This document shows, piece by piece, positions 1 to 5,419 of a stretch of DNA of 5,419 nt. The notes beneath the pieces were generated by a model. That model searched no databases, had not been told where the DNA came from, and saw nothing but the letters and a program-made list of their open reading frames with translations. The DNA is taken from NCBI GenBank assembly GCA_013002645.1, contig JABDJF010000663.1, positions 1 to 5,419 on the forward strand, in the 5' to 3' direction. A program made the translations under genes and the position numbers. The DNA is from Myxococcales bacterium (lineage in GTDB: Bacteria; Myxococcota_A; Polyangia; Polyangiales; Houyiibacteriaceae). Each line of letters opens with the position of its first letter. The stretch's first letter is position 1.

Positions 1-102
1 GTGGAGTTCTTTGGAAAGTTCTACAGCCCGGGCGGTGCGCAGTACCGACCCTTTCGACATTGGTCCGCGCGCGAAAGCGCTTCCGATGAGAGGAGCGAGT
101 GA
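1..102 (+). CDS. atpI: V/A-type ATPase subunit I (a), C-terminal fragment
   Basis: Only the last 33 codons are in the window; the gene begins upstream and ends at TGA 100-102. The visible peptide starts VEFFGKFYSPGGAQYRPF, which resembles the conserved end of the stator membrane subunit I (subunit a), where an EFF-KFY-GG-PF pattern follows the last transmembrane helix. In the family, this subunit supplies the ion half-channels and the essential arginine facing the c-ring; none of those residues are visible here. After the PF motif there is a hydrophilic tail of about 15 residues rich in Ser, Glu and Arg. That tail's codons carry the Shine-Dalgarno site for atpK, which begins one base after this stop. 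The call rests on a short motif plus position directly before the c-ring gene, the usual place for atpI in these operons. Confidence 0.85.
   Translation: MEFFGKFYSPGGAQYRPFRHWSARESASDERSE
91..95 (+). promoter_or_regulatory. Shine-Dalgarno site for atpK, nested in atpI
   Basis: AGGAG lies 8 nt before the ATG at 104, inside the last codons of atpI. It supports 104 as the start rather than the in-frame ATG at 116. The c subunit is needed in about ten or more copies per complex, so a strong independent ribosome-binding site fits its stoichiometry (inference). Confidence 0.75.
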
Positions 103-103
103 G

Positions 104-331
104 ATGGAGTTAGAGATGGTTTTCCTGTACCTGAGTGCGGCTTTGGCGGTGGGCATTCCAGCCCTCGCCACAGGCTGGGCCCAATCCCGCATCGGCCCAG
201 CGGCCGCGGCGGCGCTTGCTGAGAAGCCGGAGCTCACCGTTACGGTCGTGCTGTTGATCGCCATTCCGGAGACGCTCGCAATTCTCGGATTCGTGATCGC
301 GTTCTTAATCCTCATGCAGGGAGGAGGCTGA
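104..331 (+). CDS. atpK: V/A-type ATPase subunit K (c-ring proteolipid)
   Basis: This encodes a 75-residue membrane protein that forms the rotating c-ring and carries ions across the membrane. It is a simple hairpin. Helix 1 spans about residues 5-28 and ends in GWAQSRIG, followed by a polar loop with EKPE at 40-43. Helix 2 spans about 44-71 and contains IPETLAILG, in which Glu56 is the expected ion-binding carboxylate. The length is that of two-helix c subunits, about half that of the four-helix 16-kDa proteolipids of eukaryotes and Enterococcus. The GWAQSRIG and PETL motifs resemble the Thermus proteolipid, but there is no N-terminal signal peptide. Thr23 occupies the place where Na+-specific rings usually have Gln, which favours proton coupling (inference). 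The start at 104 is chosen from its AGGAG site; a longer reading frame upstream is only atpI sequence in another frame. The final Gly codons form the atpE ribosome-binding site. Confidence 0.95.
   Translation: MELEMVFLYLSAALAVGIPALATGWAQSRIGPAAAAALAEKPELTVTVVLLIAIPETLAILGFVIAFLILMQGGG
319..327 (+). promoter_or_regulatory. Strong Shine-Dalgarno site for atpE, nested in atpK
   Basis: GGGAGGAGG is a near-perfect anti-16S match located in the last three sense codons of atpK (its Gly-Gly-Gly end). The spacing from the AGGAGG core to ATG 339 is 11 nt, slightly long. It is the strongest ribosome-binding site in the window. Confidence 0.75.
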
Positions 332-338
332 AACGACT

Positions 339-920
339 ATGGCCGGTTCCGACCTCGATACCCAATTGCGGCGCGCTGCGAACGCAACGGCCGAATCCAT
401 TTTGGACGCGGCGCGAAGTGACTCCGAACGAGTGGCGTCCCATTCGGAACGGGCCATCGAGCGCAGGAGAAGGGCACTCGAGGAGCTCAAAGAGGCGGAG
501 TACGGGGCGGACGCTCGCCGTGCGGTCGCCAACGAACGGCACGCCGCCATGCGCGCCGTGCTCATGGCGCGGACACAGGTCGTCGATCGCGTGCTGGAGC
601 GGGTAAGGGCCCTTCTTCCAGCTGCTTCGATGGAAGAGCGTTACCTCCGGGGTCTCGGCACCGAGCTTTCCGAGGCATTGACATTCGTCGACCGCGACGA
701 TGCCGTGGTGCGCTGTTCCCCGGCGCTCGAGCCGGCTGTCCGAAAGGCGCTCTCCGATACGCCGCGCGTACGGGTGGAACCGAACGAGGAGATGGGCACG
801 GGGTTCATCGTCGTGGGTGCCGGAGGGTCGGTCGTCGTGGACGGCCAACTCGACACGCGGATTGCCCGCTCCGTTTCGTCGCTGGCGATCGAAATCGATG
901 CGCGACTGCAGGAGCTCTAG
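339..920 (+). CDS. atpE: V/A-type ATPase subunit E (peripheral stalk)
   Basis: This 193-residue soluble protein is the peripheral-stalk subunit that, with subunit G, ties the A3B3 head to subunit I and resists rotation. Residues 1 to about 95 are almost entirely helical, charged and Ala/Arg/Glu-rich (for example ERAIERRRRALEELKEAE at 37-54), as expected for the long coiled coil paired with G. Residues of about 96-193 form the globular domain that contacts the catalytic head, with the family signature GTGFIVVGAGGSVVVDGQLD near 153-172 followed by a C-terminal helix. The length is close to the usual figure of about 190. It starts 7 nt after atpK and has a strong upstream AGGAGG. Sequence conservation in the coiled coil is low, so the call rests on the C-terminal signature plus operon position. 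The necessary partner G is not seen in this window. Confidence 0.92.
   Translation: MAGSDLDTQLRRAANATAESILDAARSDSERVASHSERAIERRRRALEELKEAEYGADARRAVANERHAAMRAVLMARTQVVDRVLERVRALLPAASMEERYLRGLGTELSEALTFVDRDDAVVRCSPALEPAVRKALSDTPRVRVEPNEEMGTGFIVVGAGGSVVVDGQLDTRIARSVSSLAIEIDARLQEL
910..914 (+). promoter_or_regulatory. Shine-Dalgarno site for atpC, deciding its start
   Basis: AGGAG in the last codons of atpE lies 8 nt before ATG 923 but only 5 nt before the alternative GTG at 920. This favours ATG 923 as the start of atpC. The two options differ by one residue. Confidence 0.65.
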
Positions 921-922
921 TG

Positions 923-1939
923 ATGCCCAAGTACTTGGGCGATCTCAATACGCGCGCGCGGGGGCTTCGTACGCATTTGCTTCCACCCTCGGAATTGGAA
1001 CGACTCGCTCGCGCCGCGAGCCTGCCCGCACTTCAAAGGGAGCTGAGCTCGCTAGGGTTCATGCGATCCGAGGAGCCATCGACCCCCGCAAATCTCGAGA
1101 AGTCGATTCGACATCACGCGGCCCGCCAAATGAGAGTACTCGATCGCTGGTGTGGCGAACGCCGTCGACTGGCCTTGTCCGTGCTTTTCGAAGATGAGGA
1201 TCGACGTTCGATTCAAGGAATCATGCGCGGGGCTGAGGAAGGCGTGGCATCCGAAGCGCGCATGGCAGGCTTGGTTCCAACCACGAGCCTTTCGGAACGT
1301 GTTCTGTTCACGCTCGCCAGTCAGCCGACCCCGGCGGACGTGGTTCGAATGCTGCTGCTGTGGAACCACCCCTTCGGCCCACCTCTCGTCGAGGCCGCCA
1401 GCCGACCTCATCCCTCGCTCTTCGAAATCGAGGTTGCGCTCCAGCGCGCGTTCGCCCGGAGAGCTTCATCGAGAGCGCGCGAAGGAGGAGCGCAACTGGT
1501 CGAGTACGTCGGACAAGTCATCGACCTGATGAACGCCTGGTCAGCCTTGCTCCACTTCGCCGAGCGGGACCCGAAGATCGTCGACCTGACGTTCGTGGAA
1601 GGTGGCCAGTGGCTGACGCGGCCCGTGTTGGAACGACTCATGAGCGTCGCAACCCGTGAGGAAGTAGAAAAGCAACTCGCATGGGAGCTGCGGAGCTCCG
1701 CGTTGGCGCACGTGTTTCGCCCGGGGCTCGATGAGATTGCCGAGTTCGAAAGCACTGCGCTGCGAGCTCAGATAGCCTGGCAGAATCGCTCGATGCGAAT
1801 CGACCCGAGCAGCGCTGCGCCCGTGATTGGCTTCGTGATCGAGCTTCGCGCCCAAGTACTGAACTTGAGACGCATCATTTGGGGCGTCGCCCTCCGGGCT
1901 CCTGACGCGCTCATCCAAGGGGACATGGTGCTCGCATGA
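923..1939 (+). CDS. atpC: V/A-type ATPase subunit C (central-stalk socket, V-type d)
   Basis: This encodes 338 residues of a mostly helical soluble protein. In the family, subunit C is a funnel that sits on the c-ring and receives the D/F axle, linking rotation in the head to the membrane ring. The N-terminus (YLGDLNTRARGLRTHLL, then PPSELERLARA, residues 4-31) matches the family's Y-x-N-aR-R-a-LL-eLe pattern. The C-terminus, NLRRIIWGVALRAPDALIQ at 314-332, matches the conserved NLR-I--GK---P---I end. The middle is helical with many Arg/Glu residues and diverges quickly, as is normal for this subunit. The length is slightly above the roughly 320-330 usual in bacteria. ATG 923 is preferred over GTG 920 because of Shine-Dalgarno spacing. 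The stop overlaps the next start as ATGA at 1936-1939. Confidence 0.92.
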   Translation: MPKYLGDLNTRARGLRTHLLPPSELERLARAASLPALQRELSSLGFMRSEEPSTPANLEKSIRHHAARQMRVLDRWCGERRRLALSVLFEDEDRRSIQGIMRGAEEGVASEARMAGLVPTTSLSERVLFTLASQPTPADVVRMLLLWNHPFGPPLVEAASRPHPSLFEIEVALQRAFARRASSRAREGGAQLVEYVGQVIDLMNAWSALLHFAERDPKIVDLTFVEGGQWLTRPVLERLMSVATREEVEKQLAWELRSSALAHVFRPGLDEIAEFESTALRAQIAWQNRSMRIDPSSAAPVIGFVIELRAQVLNLRRIIWGVALRAPDALIQGDMVLA

Positions 1940-2265
1940 AGGAGCAACGACTCGTGGTGATCGCGAGCCAAGGCCTGAGTGCGGGATTCGCATTGGCTGG
2001 GGTGCCCGTGTTTGAAGCCACGAGCGGCGCGGACGCGGCGCTGCAGATCGAGCGCCTCGCCGAAAGGGAACGCGCGGGCGTCGTTCTGGTCGACGAAACG
2101 CTATACCGGGACATTCCAGACGAAATTCGGCGAGGCCTTCAGCGTTCCGCCCTCCCGGTCGTCATCCCCGTCCCTGGGCCGAACTGGACCTCGGAGGCCT
2201 CCGCTCACGAATACATCGTCGAGATCCTTCGGCGTGCGATCGGCTATCGGGTGAGGCTGCAATGA
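1936..2265 (+). CDS. atpF: V/A-type ATPase subunit F (central-stalk regulatory subunit)
   Basis: This encodes 109 residues, close to the usual length of about 100-110. Subunit F binds the D axle in the central stalk and, in studied enzymes, modulates ATP hydrolysis. The fold is expected to be CheY/Rossmann-like: strand RLVVIA at 5-10, then GLSAGFALAGV at 13-23 (the family's G---GF-LAGV motif), strand AGVVLVDETL at 47-56, helix DIPDEIRRGLQ at 59-69, strand and turn LPVVIPVPGP at 73-82, and C-terminal helix EYIVEILRRAIGYRVRL at 92-108. The C-terminal helix is the part that packs on subunit D. The usual acidic residue just after the first strand (GD) is replaced by SQ, and the usual Arg in GF-RLAG is Ala. 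The gene overlaps atpC and atpA by 4 nt each (ATGA). Its own ribosome-binding site is weak (AAGGGGA at 1917-1923, 12 nt upstream), so translational coupling is likely. Confidence 0.93.
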   Translation: MKEQRLVVIASQGLSAGFALAGVPVFEATSGADAALQIERLAERERAGVVLVDETLYRDIPDEIRRGLQRSALPVVIPVPGPNWTSEASAHEYIVEILRRAIGYRVRLQ

Positions 2266-3998
2266 CCGAAGCGCGCATCATCCGAGTTGCGGGAGCGATT
2301 GCAGAAGCACAGCCGCTGGGCGATGCCGCTCTGTACGAGCTAGTCGAAGTCGGGGAGCGTCGACTGCTCGGCGAGGTGATTCGGATTCAGGGCGACATTG
2401 CGATGATTCAGGTGTTCGAGGAAACCAGCGGCCTTGCGCTTCAAGAACCGGTGCGCCGTACGGGAAGCTCTCTCACGACCCGACTGGGGCCGGGCTTGCT
2501 TGGCTCGATTCTCGACGGTGTCGGACGGCCGCTTACAGGCCTCGCGGAGCGGTCGGGCGACTTCATGGCGCCGGGGATGACACTGCACACCCTCGACCCC
2601 GATGCGCGCTGGTCGTTTACGCCAACGGTGGCGGCGGGGGCCGAGGTGAGCGGCGGCGATGTCTTGGGTGAGGTCGAAGAGCGCCCCGGAATGGCCCACC
2701 GGGTGCTGATGCCTCCTGGCTCCAGCGGTCGTGTCGCCGACATCAAGCAGGGAACGTTCACGGTGACAGAGGCCATTGGGAGCTTGCGCGACGGCACCGC
2801 CCTAACCCTCTCGCAGCCATGGGCGATTCGGCAACGGCGTCCGTTTGCGGATCACCTGCCCGGGGACCGCCCCTTCATAACTGGACAACGCGTGTTCGAT
2901 CTTCTCTTTCCGGTCGTCGAAGGGGGGTCTGTGGCCGTTCCTGGCGGGTTCGGTACGGGGAAGACCGTGATAGAGCAGTCGCTCGCGAAGTACGCGAAGG
3001 CCGACATCATGGTCTACATCGGCTGCGGTGAGCGCGGAAACGAGATGGCGGAAGTCCTGCACGACTTCAGTCACCTCACGGACCCCGAAACCGGCCGATC
3101 GATCATGGATAGGACGATCCTGATCGTGAACACCTCGAACATGCCCGTCGCAGCGCGAGACGCGTCGGTCTATTTGGGAATGACGATCGCCGAGTATTAC
3201 CGCGACATGGGCTACCACGTAGCCGTCCTCGCCGATTCCCTTTCGCGTTGGGCCGAGGCGCTTCGCGAGATCGCCGCGCGGCTCCAAGAAATGCCCGGCG
3301 AAGAAGGCTACCCAACCTATCTCGCCAATCGCATGAGCCGCCTGTACGAGCGGGCGGGCCGCGTCAAAAGCCAGGGGACGCCTGCGCGAACCGGGGCGGT
3401 CACATTCATCAGCGCGATTTCTCCGCCCGGTGGTGATTTCGCCGAGCCGGTCACCCAAGCTTCCTTGCGTGTCGTCGGCGCGCTTTGGGCGCTCGATCCG
3501 CGCCTTGCCCACCAACGTCAGTTCCCCGCGGTCGATTGGGACGTCAGCTACAGCCTCTACGCCGACGGCACTCGTGCATGGTTTTCGAAAGAAGGCGGAA
3601 CGGATTGGTCGGAGCTGAGGGTCGAAACGGTTCGTCTCCTGCAGCGCGATCGTGAGCTCCGCGAAATTGCCGGCCTCGTCGGGGTCGACGCACTGGAAGA
3701 CGAAGACCGCCTAGTGCTCGAAGGCGCGCGAATCGCGCGAGAGTTTCTCATTGGCCAAAACGCATTCCATCCGCACGACGCCTTTTCGAGTGTCGAGAAG
3801 ACCTACCAGCTGGTGAAGCTGCTCTGGACCTTCATGCAGACGGGTGAAACGGCGCTGAACGAAGGCATCGGCTTCGAGAAGCTCGATCTCGCCGCCGTTC
3901 GGGTCGCGTTCGGCGCCGTGAAGACCGCGGCGCCCGACGAATTGAGGCAAGAGATTTCGAAAGCCAAGCACGCCATCACAGAAATGGGGCCAGGATGA
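2262..3998 (+). CDS. atpA: V/A-type ATP synthase catalytic subunit A
   Basis: This 578-residue catalytic subunit makes or hydrolyses ATP in the A3B3 hexamer. The N-terminal beta-barrel covers about 1-75 (GEVIRIQGDIAMIQVFEETSG at 37-57). The A-specific bulge insertion covers about 115-190 and includes PPGSSGRVADIKQGTFTVTE at 151-170. The nucleotide-binding domain has the Walker A loop GGFGTGKT at 228-235 with Lys234 and Thr235, the catalytic GERGNE motif at 256-261 with Glu257 and Arg258, NTSNMPVAARDAS at 290-302, and ADSLSRWAEALREI at 324-337 with Asp325. EMPGEEGYPTYL at 343-354 and FPAVDWDVSYSLY at 421-433 are further family signatures, and the C-terminal helical domain runs from about 440. 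All catalytic residues are present, so it should be active. Length and residue numbering equal the recalled Thermus A subunit. It overlaps atpF and atpB by ATGA. The start is supported by GTGAGG at 2251-2256, 5 nt upstream. Confidence 0.98.
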   Translation: MTEARIIRVAGAIAEAQPLGDAALYELVEVGERRLLGEVIRIQGDIAMIQVFEETSGLALQEPVRRTGSSLTTRLGPGLLGSILDGVGRPLTGLAERSGDFMAPGMTLHTLDPDARWSFTPTVAAGAEVSGGDVLGEVEERPGMAHRVLMPPGSSGRVADIKQGTFTVTEAIGSLRDGTALTLSQPWAIRQRRPFADHLPGDRPFITGQRVFDLLFPVVEGGSVAVPGGFGTGKTVIEQSLAKYAKADIMVYIGCGERGNEMAEVLHDFSHLTDPETGRSIMDRTILIVNTSNMPVAARDASVYLGMTIAEYYRDMGYHVAVLADSLSRWAEALREIAARLQEMPGEEGYPTYLANRMSRLYERAGRVKSQGTPARTGAVTFISAISPPGGDFAEPVTQASLRVVGALWALDPRLAHQRQFPAVDWDVSYSLYADGTRAWFSKEGGTDWSELRVETVRLLQRDRELREIAGLVGVDALEDEDRLVLEGARIAREFLIGQNAFHPHDAFSSVEKTYQLVKLLWTFMQTGETALNEGIGFEKLDLAAVRVAFGAVKTAAPDELRQEISKAKHAITEMGPG

Positions 3999-5410
3999 AG
4001 CGCTTGGACGCACCCATCGCGCGAACCTATTCCGGCGCAGCCTCCGCAGCGGGCCCCTTGATTTTCGTCCGTTCCACGCAACGCGCGAAGCTCGGAGAGT
4101 GGGTTCGCATTGGAGGAAGTGGCCAGGACGATCGTCGTGGGCAGGTGATCGACGTCGGCACCGAGATCACGGTGATCCAAGTGTTCGAGGACACCTTGGG
4201 TCTCAAACCCGCCGACGCGGCAATTACCCTCACCGGCGAAACCGCAACCACGTTGGTCGGGCAGGACCTGCTCGGGCGTGCGCTCAGTGGCACCGGCGAA
4301 CCGCTCGACGGGCTCCCACAGTCGATCGGTGAAGCACGTCTTCCGATTTGGGGCGCGCCCATCAATCCCGTTCGAAGGCAGCACCCGTCTGATTTCATCG
4401 AAACCGGCGTGTCTGCGATCGACGGAATGAACACGCTGGTGCGGGGCCAGAAGCTCCCGGTGTTCTCGGCACCTGGTCTGCCAGGCGTCGAGCTCGCCGC
4501 CGACATCGTGGAAAACGCGCGTCCCGCTCGCGGTGAGCCCTTCGCAGTGGTGTTCGCCGCGATGGGCATCACCGAGCGCGAAACACAGTCCTTCGTTTCC
4601 CGCTTTCTCGAAAGCGAAGTGATGCAACGCACGGTTCTCTTCCTCAACCAGGCAAGCGACCCGACCATCGAGCGCCTGCTCACCCCGCGCGTCGCGCTGA
4701 CGGCTGCCGAGCACCTTGCGTTCACCCACGGGATTCACGTTCTGGTCGTGATGGCCGACATCACCCACTACGCGGAGGCCCTCCGAGAAGTCGCGGCTGC
4801 ACGCGAAGAAATTCCGGGGAGGCGCGGATACCCGGGCTACATGTACACCGACCTGGCATCGCTGTTCGAGCGCGCCGGAGTCCTCAAGGGCGGCAGCGGC
4901 TCGGTCACCCAACTGCCCGTGGTCTCTCTTCCCGACGGAGACATGACGCACCCGATCCCAGACCTGACCGGCTACATCACCGAGGGGCAAATCGTTTTGA
5001 ACCGTGAGCTTCATCAGCGCGGCGTCTATCCACCGATCGACGTGCTCCCGTCCTTGTCGCGATTGATGAATGCCGGCATCGGCGAAGGCCGAACTGTACC
5101 GGAACACCGCGAATGGGCGAACCAGCTCTACGCGATTTACGCGCGCGGCCGTGAAGCCAAGCTCATGGCGGCCATCGTCGGAAGCGAAGGTCTCGCACCG
5201 GGCGATCGACGTGCCCTCGATTTCGTCGACGCGTTTGAAACGAACCTGATCAACCAAAGCGGCGTGCGCCGGTCTTTGGCCGAAACGATGCGAGTGGGCT
5301 GGTCGCTCCTCGAGACGCTGCCGCGCGACGAGCTCAGTCGAATCTCGGACGCGACTTGGGCGTCGCGCCCGGGCACGGCCGAAGCCGAAGCCGAAGAGGC
5401 CAGTCAATGA
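3995..5410 (+). CDS. atpB: V/A-type ATP synthase non-catalytic subunit B
   Basis: This encodes 471 residues of the non-catalytic subunit that alternates with A in the head and completes the active sites. The N-terminal barrel has TYSGAASAAGPLIFV at 11-25 and GQVIDVGTEITVIQVFEDT at 49-67. The position of the P-loop holds SAPGLPGVELAADI at 158-171, the normal degenerate, lysine-free form for B subunits. Other signatures are FLNQASDPTIERLLTPR at 216-232, ADITHYAEALREVAAAREEI at 254-273 and DVLPSLSRLMNAGIGEG at 349-365. Arg356 in that last motif is the arginine finger expected to reach the A-subunit nucleotide site. The conserved fold ends near residue 450 (LLETLPRDELSRI). Residues 451-471 are a Ser/Ala/Glu tail with an EAEAEE run. 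The start overlaps the atpA stop (ATGA at 3995-3998) with only GGGG at 3986-3989 upstream, implying translational coupling. Confidence 0.98.
   Translation: MKRLDAPIARTYSGAASAAGPLIFVRSTQRAKLGEWVRIGGSGQDDRRGQVIDVGTEITVIQVFEDTLGLKPADAAITLTGETATTLVGQDLLGRALSGTGEPLDGLPQSIGEARLPIWGAPINPVRRQHPSDFIETGVSAIDGMNTLVRGQKLPVFSAPGLPGVELAADIVENARPARGEPFAVVFAAMGITERETQSFVSRFLESEVMQRTVLFLNQASDPTIERLLTPRVALTAAEHLAFTHGIHVLVVMADITHYAEALREVAAAREEIPGRRGYPGYMYTDLASLFERAGVLKGGSGSVTQLPVVSLPDGDMTHPIPDLTGYITEGQIVLNRELHQRGVYPPIDVLPSLSRLMNAGIGEGRTVPEHREWANQLYAIYARGREAKLMAAIVGSEGLAPGDRRALDFVDAFETNLINQSGVRRSLAETMRVGWSLLETLPRDELSRISDATWASRPGTAEAEAEEASQ
5378..5395 (+). repeat. Short tandem repeat (GCCGAA x3) in the atpB tail
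   Basis: Three exact, in-frame copies of GCCGAA encode Ala-Glu repeats near the end of AtpB, followed by GAG. A hexamer repeat can change copy number without breaking the frame, so the tail length may vary between strains (inference). The GAGG immediately after it serves as the atpD ribosome-binding site. Confidence 0.7.
5396..5399 (+). promoter_or_regulatory. Probable Shine-Dalgarno site for atpD
   Basis: GAGG lies 7 nt before ATG 5407, inside the last codons of atpB. It supports 5407 as the start of the truncated downstream gene. The motif is short and overlaps the repeat-rich tail, so confidence is moderate. Confidence 0.5.
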
Positions 5411-5419
5411 GCACGCGCT
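5407..5419 (+). CDS. atpD: Probable V/A-type ATPase subunit D, first codons only
   Basis: The window ends 13 bases into this frame (M-S-T-R and one further base). ATG 5407 overlaps the atpB stop as ATGA, the same junction as at atpF, atpA and atpB, and has GAGG 7 nt upstream. Identity as subunit D, the coiled-coil rotor axle, is inferred only from its invariable place after atpB in operons of this type; four residues cannot confirm it. Confidence 0.6.

Noticed and set aside
11..103. Upstream in-frame extension of atpK to an ATG at 11
   Set aside because: The added residues are atpI coding sequence read in another frame, with polar, unstructured composition. The ATG at 104 has a well-placed AGGAG and gives a normal-length c subunit.
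678..683. TTGACA resembling a -35 promoter box inside atpE
   Set aside because: About 17 nt downstream there is GC-rich sequence with no -10-like hexamer, so a single hexamer match inside a gene is expected by chance.
312..848. 178-codon open frame on the minus strand opposite atpE
   Set aside because: It overlaps a well-supported atpE on the other strand, crosses the atpK/atpE junction and shows no recognisable motif.
2802..3515. 237-codon open frame on the minus strand opposite atpA
   Set aside because: It is antisense to the nucleotide-binding domain of atpA and has the Arg/His/Asp-rich composition of a codon-bias shadow. No family features are visible.
4466..4510. Missing Walker A lysine in AtpB as a possible inactivating mutation
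   Set aside because: V/A-type B subunits normally have a degenerate P-loop. The rest of the signature, including Arg356, is intact, so this is the expected non-catalytic form.
3803..5407. 534-codon open frame on the minus strand opposite atpB
   Set aside because: It lies almost entirely antisense to a highly conserved atpB. In GC-rich genes with G/C third positions, stop codons are rare in the opposite frame. The translation is rich in Arg, His, Gly and Asp with no recognisable domain, and no Shine-Dalgarno-led start was evident.

Overview
The window is one uninterrupted stretch of a rotary V/A-type (archaeal/vacuolar-type) ATPase/ATP synthase operon, all on the + strand. The order is atpI (3' end only), atpK, atpE, atpC, atpF, atpA, atpB, atpD (first 13 bases only). 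It holds no RNA genes, mobile elements, CRISPR arrays, terminators or convincing promoters. The longest stretch without coding is 7 nt, so the promoter must lie upstream and the terminator downstream. The gene letters follow V/A-type nomenclature: atpA here is the catalytic A subunit and atpC/E/F/D are V-type subunits, not the F-type proteins that share those names.

Organism: the DNA is GC-rich (roughly 60% or more by eye) with strong G/C preference at third codon positions, AGGAG-type Shine-Dalgarno sites and tightly overlapping genes, so this is a bacterium or archaeon and most likely a bacterium. The order I-K-E-C-F-A-B-D is that of Thermus-type bacterial V/A ATPases. The 578-residue catalytic subunit and its key residue numbers (Lys234, Thr235, Glu257, Arg258) match what I recall of the Thermus thermophilus A subunit. 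The sequence does not look like Thermus itself. A GC-rich Myxococcota/'deltaproteobacterial' or similar lineage that acquired a V/A ATPase is plausible, but this is a low-confidence inference.

Layout: positions 1-331 encode the membrane part, the end of stator subunit I (a) and the complete two-helix c-ring subunit K. Positions 339-920 encode peripheral-stalk subunit E. Positions 923-2265 encode central-stalk subunits C (socket on the c-ring) and F (central axle and regulatory subunit). Positions 2262-5410 encode the catalytic A and non-catalytic B subunits of the hexamer, and position 5407 begins subunit D (the axle). Together they couple ion flow through the I/K interface to rotation of K-C-D-F and to ATP synthesis or hydrolysis in A3B3, with E (and its unseen partner G) holding the head still.

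The junctions from atpC onward are ATGA start/stop overlaps, indicating translational coupling. Upstream junctions rely on strong Shine-Dalgarno sites nested in the previous gene's last codons. I see no undescribed system here. The points worth a second look are the short c subunit and its ion-site residues, the acidic repeat tail of AtpB, the nested ribosome-binding sites and the absence of a G subunit in the visible part.
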